From NCBI RefSeq assembly GCF_900143065.1, contig NZ_FRCX01000001.1:1-64000 (forward strand): a stretch of DNA of 64,000 nt, given 5' to 3'. A program made the position numbers and the translations under genes. Origin of the DNA: Duganella sacchari (GTDB lineage: Bacteria; Pseudomonadota; Gammaproteobacteria; Burkholderiales; Burkholderiaceae_D). Numbering within the stretch: position 1 is the first letter of the stretch; each line of letters opens with the position of its first letter. This document shows, one piece after another, positions 52,807 to 61,697 of this stretch. Under the pieces are notes generated by a model. That model was given only the letters and a program-made list of their open reading frames with translations. It made no database searches and was not told the origin of the DNA.

Positions 52807-53667
52807 ATGAGCGATAACAAATGTCCCATGCACGGCGCCAGCGCCGACGCGGCCCAGTGGCACGGCGCGCAAATGGACTTCAGCAATGACATGAGCTATG
52901 GCGACTACCTGGGCTTGGAAAAAATCCTGCACGCCCAGCACCCGCTGTCGCCCAACCATAACGAAATGTTGTTCATCATCCAGCACCAGACCAGCGAACT
53001 GTGGATGAAGCTGATGCTGCATGAAATGCGCGCCGTCCGCACGCATCTGCAGGCCGACGACCTGCCGCCGGCGTTCAAGATGCTGGCCCGTGTGGCCCGC
53101 ATCATGGACCAGCTGGTACACGCCTGGGACGTGCTGGCCACCATGACGCCACCTGAATACACCGCCATCCGTCCCTACCTGGGCGCATCGTCGGGCTTCC
53201 AGTCCTACCAGTACCGCGAAATCGAATTCATCCTCGGCAACAAGAACGCCGCCCTGCTCAACGTCCACGCCACCACGCCGGAATTCCCGCTGCTGGAAGA
53301 GTCGCTGCGCACGCCATCGATCTACGACGAAGCGATCAAGCTGCTGGCGCGTAACGGCCTGCCGATTTCCGCCGAACGCCTGAATGCCGATCCGAGCCAG
53401 CCCACCGTGGCCGACGACTCGGTGCAGCAAGCCTGGCTGGAAGTCTACCGCGACCCGACCCGTTACTGGGCGCTGTACGAGCTGGCCGAAAAGCTGGTGG
53501 ACATGGAAACTGCGTTCCGCTTCTGGCGCTTCCGTCACGTGACCACGGTCGAACGCATCATCGGCTTCAAGACCGGCACCGGCGGCACGGCCGGCGTCAG
53601 CTACCTGCGCAAGATGCTGGACGTGGTGCTGTTCCCCGAACTGTTCGCCCTGCGCACCGCATTGTAA
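52807..53667 (+). CDS. kynA: Tryptophan 2,3-dioxygenase
   Basis: A 286-residue heme enzyme opening the indole ring of L-tryptophan to N-formylkynurenine. [43 protein letters not shown] (distal His), [20 protein letters not shown] and the proximal heme His in [31 protein letters not shown] are all present. It forms a kynUA operon for tryptophan degradation to anthranilate (or supply of quinolone-type precursors). Confidence 0.97.
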   Translation: MSDNKCPMHGASADAAQWHGAQMDFSNDMSYGDYLGLEKILHAQHPLSPNHNEMLFIIQHQTSELWMKLMLHEMRAVRTHLQADDLPPAFKMLARVARIMDQLVHAWDVLATMTPPEYTAIRPYLGASSGFQSYQYREIEFILGNKNAALLNVHATTPEFPLLEESLRTPSIYDEAIKLLARNGLPISAERLNADPSQPTVADDSVQQAWLEVYRDPTRYWALYELAEKLVDMETAFRFWRFRHVTTVERIIGFKTGTGGTAGVSYLRKMLDVVLFPELFALRTAL

Positions 53668-53734
53668 AGAAGCCGGGAACTCCGGCGCCGATGCCCCCTC
53701 TAACTTATACGTCATAACAAGGAGGGATCACATC

Positions 53735-54331
53735 ATGAAGCATATCCGCAATGCGGTGGCAGCAGCAGGCCTGCTGTTTGCCACCGTGGCGTCCGCCGCC
53801 ACCTACACCACCATCCTGACCGGCCCGCAGGAATCGCCGGCCAATACTTCAGGCGGCATCGGCGCCGCCCTCGTCAAATTTGACGCCACTACGCATGTGC
53901 TGGACATCGGCGTCGCCTTCAGCGGGCTGCTCGGCGAAAGCACCGCCGCGCACATCCACTGCTGCACCACGACGGCAGGCAGCGGCACAGCGGGCGTCGC
54001 CACCGAACTGCCCTCTTTCACCAACTTCCCATTGGACCTGCATACCGGCGCCTATCAGCACACGTTTGACACCGCACTGGCCAGCAGCTGGAATCCGGCC
54101 TTCCTGAGCGCCAATGGCGGCACTGCCGCCGGCGCCGAGGCCGCGTTCCTGACCGGGCTTAACTCCGGCAGCGCCTACCTCAACATCCATAGCAGCGTTT
54201 ATCCGAACGGTGAAATCCGCGGCTTCCTGGTCAATGTCTCGCCGGTGCCCGAGCCTGGCACTTACGCCATGTTCGGGCTGGGCCTGCCCGCAGTGCTGAT
54301 GCTGGCAAGGCGCCGCCGCAGGTCTACCTGA
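53735..54331 (+). CDS. CHRD domain protein with PEP-CTERM sorting signal
   Basis: A 198-residue secreted protein. Signal peptide MKHIRNAVAAAGLLFATVASAA, CHRD domain (TTILTGPQESPANTSGGIGAALVKFDATTHVLDIGVAFSGLLGESTAAHIHC…YLNIHSSVYPNGEIRGFL), then the C-terminal sorting signal PVPEPGTYAMFGLGLPAVLMLARRRR: PEP motif, helix, Arg cluster. Such proteins are handled by exosortase and placed in the outer envelope or exopolysaccharide matrix. An AAGGAGGG site precedes the ATG. Its 3' end overlaps the convergent hydrolase by 8 bases. Confidence 0.92.
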   Translation: MKHIRNAVAAAGLLFATVASAATYTTILTGPQESPANTSGGIGAALVKFDATTHVLDIGVAFSGLLGESTAAHIHCCTTTAGSGTAGVATELPSFTNFPLDLHTGAYQHTFDTALASSWNPAFLSANGGTAAGAEAAFLTGLNSGSAYLNIHSSVYPNGEIRGFLVNVSPVPEPGTYAMFGLGLPAVLMLARRRRRST

Positions 54332-56285
54332 CCGTAGCGCTCACCAGCGGCAGCTCGATATAGCTGTCGTGATAAATGCGCTGGGTCGCCTTCTTGTAAT
54401 CCGCCGGCTGCGCGTAGAAGATATTCTGCACAAAGGTCTGCGGATTACGGTCGTATAGCGGGAACCAGCTGGACTGGATCTGCACCATGATGCGGTGCCC
54501 CGGCAGGAACACATGGTTCGCCGTCGGCATCGCAAAGCGGTACGGCAGCGGCGTATTGGCAGCGATCGGCTTGGCCGTGGCAGCGCTTTCGCGATAACGG
54601 CCACGGAAGATATCGGCGGAAATCATCAGCTGATAACCGCCCATCTCCGGCTGCGACGCCACCTGGTCCGGGTAGACATCAATCAGCTTCACCACCCAGT
54701 CCGCATCCGTGCCGCTGGTGGCGGCCAGCAGGTGCGCGACCGGCTCGCCGCTGATCTTGACGGGCGCGGACAGCACACCCGTGGTGTACGTCAGCACGTC
54801 GGTGCGGCCCGACGCCTCGCGCTGGTCATCCACCAGCCAGCGCGGCCAGGTCTGGCCCTTGGCTTCATCGTAGCCATAAGGTGCGATGGGACGCTGGCGG
54901 TAAGGCACCGGCTTGGCCGGGTCGGAGACGTATTCATCGTACGCGTCTTTCTGCGCGGGCCTGGCCGGCGGCACCGGCGCCGTATTGGTCAGGTTCAGCC
55001 GCGCGCCGGCGGCCAGACGCAGCGTGGCAGGAGCGATTACACAAGCACTGACGCAGCCGGCAGGCCAGCTGTCCAGCGCCCGCCATTTATTGGTCCCCGT
55101 CTCAAACGCCGTGACGGGTGCGATCTTCGCTGCCAGCGCTTCCGGCGACGGGTCATCCTTCAGATAACGGTCAAGGAAAGGGCGCAATATCTCCTGGCGG
55201 AAGTACAGACCCGTGTCACTGTTGAATTTAATCGGCCCCAGCTTGCTGCCGTCGCCATCCTGTCCGCCGTGATTCCACGGCCCCAGCACCATGAACACCT
55301 GATTATCCTTATCGTTGGGCTTGATCGCCTTATAGACCGCGACCGCGCCATAAATATCCTCCGCATCCCACAAGCTGTGGACCAGCAGCGTCGGCACCGT
55401 CACCGGCTGCCTGGCGAGTATCCTGTCGACCGCCTGACTTTGCCAGAACTCGTCATACGACGGATGGGCGGCGATCTTACGCCAGAAACCGCTCTGCTCC
55501 ACGCCGCGCTGCCGCGCCAGCGCACCAGCCGAGCCGGCGCGGATAAAGGTATCGTAGTCATCGTAATGGCTGGTGAACCAGTGCGCATCATTGCGGCGCG
55601 TAACCACCTGCTCCAGGATGTACGACATATTAATCTGGCGGAAAGCGCCGTGATGGAACCAGTCATCGCCGCGCCAGCCATCCACCATCGGATTCATCGG
55701 CACCGCCACCTTCAGCGCCGGATGCGGATTCACCAGCGCGATCAGCGGCAGAAAACCATCATATGAGCCGCCGATGATGCCTACTTTACCGTTCGACTCC
55801 GGCACATTTTTGGACAGCCACTCGATGGTATCCCAGGCATCGGTGGAATGATCGATCACGGTCGGATTGAACGGCGTGCCGGCCATCGGCCGCGTCATCA
55901 CATAATCGCCTTCCGAGCCATACTTGCCGCGCACATCCTGCACCACCCGGATATAGCCGCCCTGGGTGATGACATCCGCCATATTGTCATAGCCCGTCAA
56001 CACCGACTCCATCTGCGAATTTTCCGCATGATTGACCATGTCCGCCGCGTTATACGGCGTACGCGTGAGCAGCATCGGCGCACTGCGCGCCTTGCGTGGA
56101 ATGACAATCACCGTGTTGAGTTTGACGCCGTCGCGCATCGGTATCATGACCGCGCGCTTGATGTAGTCGAAGCTATCGACAGGGGCTTTGAATTCGTCCG
56201 GCGTTTCGCTCGGCAAAGGATTCTGCGCATGCGCAGACAGCAGCACGCTGGCCAGAACAGCCAGCGCAAGAACAGATTTCTTCAT
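54324..56285 (-). CDS. CocE/NonD hydrolase, predicted alpha-amino acid ester hydrolase
   Basis: A 653-residue secreted enzyme with signal peptide MKKSVLALAVLASVLLSAHAQ. The alpha/beta-hydrolase S15 domain has nucleophile Ser174 (GGSYDG), Asp307 (LWDAED) and His339 (GPWNHG). The carboxylate cluster expected of alpha-amino acid ester hydrolases is present: Asp207/208 (GDDWFHHGAF), Glu309 and Asp310. A C-terminal jelly roll follows from ~residue 430. Family members hydrolyse or transfer alpha-amino acyl esters and beta-lactam side chains. The start at 56285 is chosen for the signal peptide. It lies downstream of htpG across a REP-like palindrome. Confidence 0.9.
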   Translation of the reverse strand: MKKSVLALAVLASVLLSAHAQNPLPSETPDEFKAPVDSFDYIKRAVMIPMRDGVKLNTVIVIPRKARSAPMLLTRTPYNAADMVNHAENSQMESVLTGYDNMADVITQGGYIRVVQDVRGKYGSEGDYVMTRPMAGTPFNPTVIDHSTDAWDTIEWLSKNVPESNGKVGIIGGSYDGFLPLIALVNPHPALKVAVPMNPMVDGWRGDDWFHHGAFRQINMSYILEQVVTRRNDAHWFTSHYDDYDTFIRAGSAGALARQRGVEQSGFWRKIAAHPSYDEFWQSQAVDRILARQPVTVPTLLVHSLWDAEDIYGAVAVYKAIKPNDKDNQVFMVLGPWNHGGQDGDGSKLGPIKFNSDTGLYFRQEILRPFLDRYLKDDPSPEALAAKIAPVTAFETGTNKWRALDSWPAGCVSACVIAPATLRLAAGARLNLTNTAPVPPARPAQKDAYDEYVSDPAKPVPYRQRPIAPYGYDEAKGQTWPRWLVDDQREASGRTDVLTYTTGVLSAPVKISGEPVAHLLAATSGTDADWVVKLIDVYPDQVASQPEMGGYQLMISADIFRGRYRESAATAKPIAANTPLPYRFAMPTANHVFLPGHRIMVQIQSSWFPLYDRNPQTFVQNIFYAQPADYKKATQRIYHDSYIELPLVSATVR

Positions 56286-56292
56286 GAGAACT

Positions 56293-56380
56293 CCGGGGTC
56301 AGGTCCGCCAATTCTACACGGCCTCAGCACTAAACGCGTTAGCGCAGAGCTCGTGTAGAAATGACGGACCTGACCCCGGA
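56293..56380. repeat. REP-like palindromic element between htpG and the hydrolase gene
   Basis: A 29-bp arm beginning TCCGGGGTCAGGTCCG (from about 56292) and its complement ending CGGACCTGACCCCGGA (56352–56380) match with only three mismatches, around a 31-nt centre containing AACGCGTT. The element fills the 101-bp gap between two minus-strand genes. Confidence 0.85.
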
Positions 56381-56386
56381 AGGCGT

Positions 56387-58300
56387 TTATTTCGCCAGCA
56401 GCAGTTCGTTGAGGCGTTTGACGAAGGTGGCGGGGTCGCTCAGCGCGCCGCCTTCGGCCAGCAGGGCCTGGTCGAACAGGAGGTGCGACCAGTCGCTAAA
56501 CGAGCTGGCCACATTTTCGGCCTTCAAGCGCTGCACCAGCGGGTGCTCCGGATTGATTTCCAGGATAGGCTTGGACTCGGGCGCGGCCTGGCCAGCCGCT
56601 TTCAACATGCGCAGCAGATTGCCCGACAGTTCGTTCTCGTCCGCCACCAGGCAGGCCGGCGAATCGGTCAGACGGAAGGTCACGCGCACATCCTTGGCTT
56701 TGTCGGTCAGCGCTTCTTTCATCTTCTCGACCAGATCCTTGTAGGCGGTTTCGGTCTCTTCGTGTTCCTTCTTCTCGGCTTCGTCTTCCAGCGCGCCTAG
56801 ATCCAGGCCGCCTTTCGCCACCGAGACCAGTTCCTTGCCTTCGAACTCGGTCAGGAAGGACAGCATCCACTCGTCCACGCGGTCGGTCAGCAGCAGCACT
56901 TCCACGCCTTTTTTGCGGAAGATTTCCAGGTGCGGGCTGTTTTTCGCAGCGATGTAGTTATCGGCCGTGACGTAGTAGATCTTGTCCTGACCTTCCTTGG
57001 CGCGTGCGATGTACTGCTCCAGCGACGTAATCTGTTCGTGGTTGTCGTTGGCGGTCGAGGCAAAACGCAGCAGCTTGGCCAGGCGGTCCTTGTTGGCCGC
57101 GTCTTCGCCGATGCCTTCTTTCAGCACCTGACCGAATTCGGTCCAGAAGGTCTGGTACTTGTCTTTCTTTTCCTGTTCGTCCGCATTCGCCAGCTCTTCG
57201 AGCATGCCGATCACGCGCTTGGTCGAACCGTCGCGGATCACTTTCACATCGCGCGACTCTTGCAGGATTTCGCGCGAGACGTTCAGCGGCAGGTCCGCCG
57301 AATCGATCACGCCTTTGACGAAGCGCAGATAGGTCGGCATCAGCTGTTCGGCATCGTCCATGATGAATACGCGCTTGACGTACAGCTTGATGCCGCCACG
57401 CTTGTTGCGGTCCCACAGGTCGAACGGCGCCTTGGCCGGGATGTACAGCAGCTGGGTGTATTCGCTGCGGCCTTCCACGCGGTTGTGGGTGTGGGTCAGC
57501 GGCGACTGGAAGTCGTGCGACACGTGCTTGTAGAATTCGTCGTACTGCTCCGGCGTGATGTCGGACTTGTTACGTGCCCACAGCGCGCTGGCCTGGTTGA
57601 CGGTTTCCAGGTCGTCCTTGACGACGGTTTCCTTCTTCTCGTCGTCCCATTCCTCTTTCTGCATCACGATAGGCAGCGAGATATGGTCGGAGTATTTGCG
57701 GATGATGGATTTCAGCTTCCACGACGACAGTAGCTCGTCCTCGCCTTCGCGCAGATGCAGGATGATGTCGGTGCCGCGGCTGGTTTTCTCGATCTGCTCG
57801 ACCGAGTAGTCGCCCTCGCCGCCCGATTCCCAGCGCACGCCTTCCGACGCCGGCAGGCCGGCACGGCGCGATTCCACGGTGATCTTGTCGGCGATGATGA
57901 AGCCCGAGTAGAAGCCCACGCCAAACTGGCCGATCAGCGCCGCGTCCTGCTGCTGGTCGCCCGACAGTTTGCCGAAGAATTCCTTGGTGCCCGATTTGGC
58001 GATGGTGCCGAGGTGCGAGATCGCCTCGTCACGGCTCATGCCGATGCCGTTGTCGGAAATGGTGATGGTGCGCGCCGCCTTGTCGAACGAGACCTTGATC
58101 TTGAGTTCGTGGTCGTTGCCGTACAGGGCGTCGTTGTTGATGGCTTCAAACCGCAGCTTGTCCGAGGCATCGGACGCGTTGGAGATCAGCTCGCGCAGGA
58201 AGATTTCTTTGTTCGAGTACAGGGAGTGAATCATCAGCTGCAGCAGCTGTTTCACTTCGGCCTGGAATCCAAGGGTCTGTTTTTCAGTAGTATCAGCCAT
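56387..58300 (-). CDS. htpG: Molecular chaperone HtpG (Hsp90)
   Basis: A 637-residue cytosolic dimeric ATP-dependent chaperone. GHKL ATPase N-domain ([57 protein letters not shown]), middle domain with catalytic Arg region ([11 protein letters not shown]…[45 protein letters not shown]), and C-terminal dimerisation domain. Normal length. A sigma-32-type promoter lies upstream (58333–58360). Confidence 0.97.
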   Translation of the reverse strand: MADTTEKQTLGFQAEVKQLLQLMIHSLYSNKEIFLRELISNASDASDKLRFEAINNDALYGNDHELKIKVSFDKAARTITISDNGIGMSRDEAISHLGTIAKSGTKEFFGKLSGDQQQDAALIGQFGVGFYSGFIIADKITVESRRAGLPASEGVRWESGGEGDYSVEQIEKTSRGTDIILHLREGEDELLSSWKLKSIIRKYSDHISLPIVMQKEEWDDEKKETVVKDDLETVNQASALWARNKSDITPEQYDEFYKHVSHDFQSPLTHTHNRVEGRSEYTQLLYIPAKAPFDLWDRNKRGGIKLYVKRVFIMDDAEQLMPTYLRFVKGVIDSADLPLNVSREILQESRDVKVIRDGSTKRVIGMLEELANADEQEKKDKYQTFWTEFGQVLKEGIGEDAANKDRLAKLLRFASTANDNHEQITSLEQYIARAKEGQDKIYYVTADNYIAAKNSPHLEIFRKKGVEVLLLTDRVDEWMLSFLTEFEGKELVSVAKGGLDLGALEDEAEKKEHEETETAYKDLVEKMKEALTDKAKDVRVTFRLTDSPACLVADENELSGNLLRMLKAAGQAAPESKPILEINPEHPLVQRLKAENVASSFSDWSHLLFDQALLAEGGALSDPATFVKRLNELLLAK

Positions 58301-58332
58301 TTTTGAATAGTCTTTTGGTTAAGATTTCCGGA

Positions 58333-58360
58333 AGGTGGGGATTATAAAAGGCTTTTCAAG
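58333..58360 (-). promoter_or_regulatory. Sigma-32 (heat-shock) promoter of htpG
   Basis: On the minus strand: CTTGAAA (58354–58360), 13-bp spacer, CCCCACCT (58333–58340), then the htpG ATG 32 bases downstream. This is close to the CTTGAAA–N11-16–CCCCATNT consensus. The -35 box overlaps the 3' end of the mocR gene. Confidence 0.85.
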
Positions 58361-60014
58361 AGCCGCCTAACTCTCGTTCAAGAAAACGCCACACGGCCGG
58401 CTCCTGCATCGCCGCCACGTTCAGGCGCATACGCGTGGAAGGCAGCTGCTTGGGCGAGAACAGGCTGCCCGGCGCCAGCAGCAGGTTGTGGGCCATAGCG
58501 CGCTCGGTCAGGGCATTGGTGTCGCAGCCGGCGTCGGCCCACACAAACATGCCGGCCAGCGGCGAACTTTCCACGCGCAGGCCGATGCGCTCCATCTGGC
58601 GCAGCGCCTTGGCGCGCACGCTGTCCAGCCGTCCGCGCAAACGGTCGGCATGCTTGCGGTAGGAGCCTTCGGACAGCACTTTGTAGACCACCCGCTCGCC
58701 GATATCGCTGGTGGTCAGCGTCGATAGCATTTTGCGATCCGCGAGCCGTTCGGCGCGTTCCATCGAAGTGGCGATAAAGCCCACGCGCAGGTTCGCCGCC
58801 ATGGTCTTCGAAAAGCCGCCCAGATAAATCACCCGCTGCAGCTGGTCCAGTGCGGCCAGCCGGGTGGCCGGTTGCACCGCGCTGCCCGGATGCAGGTCGC
58901 AGTAGATGTCGTCTTCCACGATGAGGAAGCCATGCTCCTCCGACAGCCGCAGCACCTGAAACGCCTTGGCCGCCGACAGCGAGGTGGAACTCGGGTTGTG
59001 CAGCACGGAGTTGATGATGTACAGCTTGGGCTTGTGGATGGCCGCCAGCTCCGTGAGGCGGGCGATATCCGGGCCGTCGGCCAGGCGCGGAATGCCGATC
59101 ACCTGCGCGCCCAGCGCCGCAAACGAACCAAACATCAGGAACCAGGCCGGATCATCGACAAAAATCACATCGCCGGGGCGCGTGAACTCGCGCGCCACCA
59201 GATCCAGCGCCTGCGTTACGCCTGCCGTGGTGACGAATTGTTCCGGCTCGGCGGCGATCTCCAGCTCGGCCAGTTTGTGCTGCAGCTGCTGGCGCAGCGG
59301 CAGGAAGCCTTGTGGCACGCCATAACTGAGCAGCAAATTGGGATTCTGGCGGCTGACGGCGCGCAGCGCATTGGCGATGGCCGGACCGTCCAGCCATTCG
59401 GACGGCAGCACGCCGGTGCCCGGCATCTGCTGGTGCGGCATCTGGCGGAACATATTCCGCACCAGCCAGACAATGTCGATCGGCTTGGATTCAAAGCCGG
59501 CGTGCTGACTGCGGACTGGCGAGAGCAATGGCGCGCTGTCGCCCGCGTGCACCGCCATGGCCGGCCGTTCGCGCACAAAGAAGCCGGCGCCGCGGCGCGA
59601 TTCCAGATAACCGGTCGCCACCAGCTTGTCATACGCGGCCACCACGGTAAACGCCGATACGCCGTGCGAGGCCGCAAAGGCGCGGATGGACGGCATGCGG
59701 GCGCCGCCCCGCAGCAGGCGGTCATCAATGCGCGCCGCCACCGACCGCACGATCTGGTCGATCAGCGTCTCACCGGACTCGCGCGACAGCAAGCCCACCA
59801 TCGGCCCGCTAGCGCCCCGCCCCGGCAGGCGGGTCGGCCGCCGCTGTGCGGCCGCGGTGGCCGACACCTGCACCGGCACCGACGTCACCGACGGTCCGGG
59901 CGCCGGCGCCGTCATGGCGCGGGCCTGCGCTGCGGCCAGCGCTTCGTTGACTGCCTGCGCCGCGGCAGCTGCGGCGGCGCCTAACATCGAAGTGCGTGAT
60001 CGTGTATTGGTCAT
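58356..60014 (-). CDS. MocR-family GntR/aminotransferase-like regulator
   Basis: A 552-residue chimeric regulator. Residues 1–75 are an Ala-rich, low-complexity extension. The GntR winged helix is at ~78–150 (GETLIDQIVRSVAARIDDRLLRGGARMPSIRAFAASHGVSAFTVVAAYDKLVATGYLESRRGAGFFV). The fold-type-I PLP domain follows, with the PLP lysine in YLGGFSKTMAANLRVGF. An ATG at 59801 (MVGLLSRESG) would give the usual MocR length, so the start is uncertain. It is divergent from a DMT transporter with direct-repeat operators between. Confidence 0.92.
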   Translation of the reverse strand: MTNTRSRTSMLGAAAAAAAQAVNEALAAAQARAMTAPAPGPSVTSVPVQVSATAAAQRRPTRLPGRGASGPMVGLLSRESGETLIDQIVRSVAARIDDRLLRGGARMPSIRAFAASHGVSAFTVVAAYDKLVATGYLESRRGAGFFVRERPAMAVHAGDSAPLLSPVRSQHAGFESKPIDIVWLVRNMFRQMPHQQMPGTGVLPSEWLDGPAIANALRAVSRQNPNLLLSYGVPQGFLPLRQQLQHKLAELEIAAEPEQFVTTAGVTQALDLVAREFTRPGDVIFVDDPAWFLMFGSFAALGAQVIGIPRLADGPDIARLTELAAIHKPKLYIINSVLHNPSSTSLSAAKAFQVLRLSEEHGFLIVEDDIYCDLHPGSAVQPATRLAALDQLQRVIYLGGFSKTMAANLRVGFIATSMERAERLADRKMLSTLTTSDIGERVVYKVLSEGSYRKHADRLRGRLDSVRAKALRQMERIGLRVESSPLAGMFVWADAGCDTNALTERAMAHNLLLAPGSLFSPKQLPSTRMRLNVAAMQEPAVWRFLERELGGS

Positions 60015-60049
60015 TTTACCGTCACAGTATGAGGAATTATGTTATCAAG

Positions 60050-60068
60050 TGTACTGGCACTGTACTGG
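60050..60068. promoter_or_regulatory. Direct repeats, candidate MocR operator
   Basis: TGTACTGG occurs at 60050–60057 and again at 60061–60068 (11-bp period) in the 76-bp gap between mocR and the divergent DMT gene. MocR regulators typically bind direct repeats about one helical turn apart. Confidence 0.65.
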
Positions 60069-60090
60069 TTTTGTCACGTAGCATAAACCC

Positions 60091-61041
60091 ATGACAGAAA
60101 ATACATCGCCCATTACACCGACCCTGCCCACACACAGCCGCCTGAGCGAAGAAACCACCGGCATGCTGCTGGGTTTGATCGGCGTTGCCATTTTCAGCCT
60201 GACACTGCCCTTCACGCGCCTGGCAGTCAGCGGCGGTGCAGATGGCGGTGGCTTGTCGCCGATGTTCGTCGCCCTCGCCCGTGCGCTGGCGGCGGCTGTA
60301 CTGGCCGGCAGTTGGCTGTACTGGAAACGCGTGCCACTGCCGCCCAAATCCGCCCTGCCCGCACTTGCCATGGTCTCCATCGGCTGCGTGATCGGCTTCC
60401 CGTGGCTGACCTCCGTCGCCATGCGCAGCCTGCCTGCTGCCCATGGTGCTGTACTGGTCGGCATCCTGCCGCTGGCCACCGCCGTGTTTGCGGCCTTGCT
60501 GGGAGGTGAAAAGCCGTCCAGAGGCTTCTGGATCATGGCGATCTTAGGCTCGGTGCTGGTGGTCGGCTTTGCGCTGCGCCAGAGCGGCGGCAGTCTGCAT
60601 CTGGCGGACCTGGCCATTTTCCTGGCCGTGGTGCTGGCCGCCATGGGCTATGCCGCCGGGGGCCGCCTGTCGCAGACGCTGGGCGGACAGCAGACCATTT
60701 GCTGGGCGCTGGTGCTGTCGGCGCCACTGCTGCTGCCCCTCGTCGGCTGGCAGTCCTGGCAGGAACAGGCGCAAATCGCCAGCGCCAGCACGGCCGCCTG
60801 GACCGGTTTCGCCTATGTTTCCGTGTTCTCCATGTTCATCGGCTTCGTGTTCTGGTACCGCGGCATGGCCCTGGGCGGGGTGGCGCGGGTCGGACAAGTA
60901 CAGCTGGTGCAGCCGTTTCTGTCTGTACTGGGCGCCACCGTGGTGCTCGGGGAAACGCTGGAATGGCAAACCCTGATCTTCGCAATTGCCGTGATCGCCG
61001 TGGTGGGTGCGGGCCGCAAAATGCAGGTAAAACGCAGCTGA
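60091..61041 (+). CDS. EamA/DMT-family transporter, probable MocR target
   Basis: A 316-residue inner-membrane transporter with ten helices in two EamA repeats (MLLGLIGVAIFSLTLPFTRLAV…ALARALAAAVLAGSWLYW and ADLAIFLAVVLAAMGYAAGGRL…). The ends LPAAHGAVLVGILPLATAVFAALLGGEKPSRGFWIMAILGSVLVV and GGVARVGQVQLVQPFLSVLGATVVLGETLEWQTLIFAIAVIAVV are characteristic. It is divergent from mocR and shares the operator at 60050–60068, so the pair probably forms an efflux system for an amino-acid-like compound. Confidence 0.92.
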   Translation: MTENTSPITPTLPTHSRLSEETTGMLLGLIGVAIFSLTLPFTRLAVSGGADGGGLSPMFVALARALAAAVLAGSWLYWKRVPLPPKSALPALAMVSIGCVIGFPWLTSVAMRSLPAAHGAVLVGILPLATAVFAALLGGEKPSRGFWIMAILGSVLVVGFALRQSGGSLHLADLAIFLAVVLAAMGYAAGGRLSQTLGGQQTICWALVLSAPLLLPLVGWQSWQEQAQIASASTAAWTGFAYVSVFSMFIGFVFWYRGMALGGVARVGQVQLVQPFLSVLGATVVLGETLEWQTLIFAIAVIAVVGAGRKMQVKRS

Positions 61042-61136
61042 TGCCATACAGGATTCTGATTTTGCCTCAATTGTGAGCATCCCCGGCGGCAAGGGTACAA
61101 TAACGGTCTTGATACACATAACACTTGGATAACCAC

Positions 61137-61598
61137 ATGTCTGTTTACGAAAAACTGAAAGCGCTTGATATCACCCTGGCTGCACCGGCCACTCCAGCAG
61201 CCGCCTACGTCATGTACGCCCAAACCGGCAATCTGGTATTCCTGTCCGGTCACATCGCCAAGCGCGCCGACGGCAGCGTATGGGTAGGCCAACTGGGCAA
61301 GAACATCGACACCGCAGAAGGCAAGGCAGCCGCGCGCGCCATCGCCATCGACCTGATCGGCACCCTGCAAGCGGCAGTGGGCGGCGACCTGACCCGCGTC
61401 AAGCGCATCGTCAAAGTCATGAGCCTCGTGAATTCGACCCCTGACTTTACTGAACAGCACCTGGTCACCAACGGCGCCTCCGAGCTGCTGGGCGAAGTCT
61501 TCGGCGACGCCGGCAAGCACGCCCGCTCGGCCTTTGGTGTCGCACAAATCCCGCTTGGCGCCTGCGTCGAAATCGAACTGATCGCGGAAGTCGCGTAA
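61137..61598 (+). CDS. RidA/YjgF-family protein
   Basis: A 153-residue protein of the RidA superfamily (imine/enamine deaminases). YVMYAQTGNLVFLSGHIAKRADGSVWVGQLGKNIDTAEGKAAARAIAIDLIGTLQAAVGGDLTRVKRIVKVMSLVNSTPDFTEQHLVTNGASELLGEVFGDAGKHARSAFGVAQIPLGACVEIELIAEV. The C-terminal part has the RSAFGVAQIPLGACVEIE motif with the key Arg. The ATG at 61137 is preferred. It is followed by a PLP aminotransferase (99 bases), a common RidA partner because PLP enzymes release the reactive enamines. Confidence 0.93.
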   Translation: MSVYEKLKALDITLAAPATPAAAYVMYAQTGNLVFLSGHIAKRADGSVWVGQLGKNIDTAEGKAAARAIAIDLIGTLQAAVGGDLTRVKRIVKVMSLVNSTPDFTEQHLVTNGASELLGEVFGDAGKHARSAFGVAQIPLGACVEIELIAEVA

Positions 61599-61697
61599 GC
61601 GGGCGGCAGCTTACCCGCTGCCGTTCCTTTGATAAGAGCACGCCACAAGCGCGCTGAATGAATGACCGGCCACGCCGGTTCCTCTAGTGAGACATGT

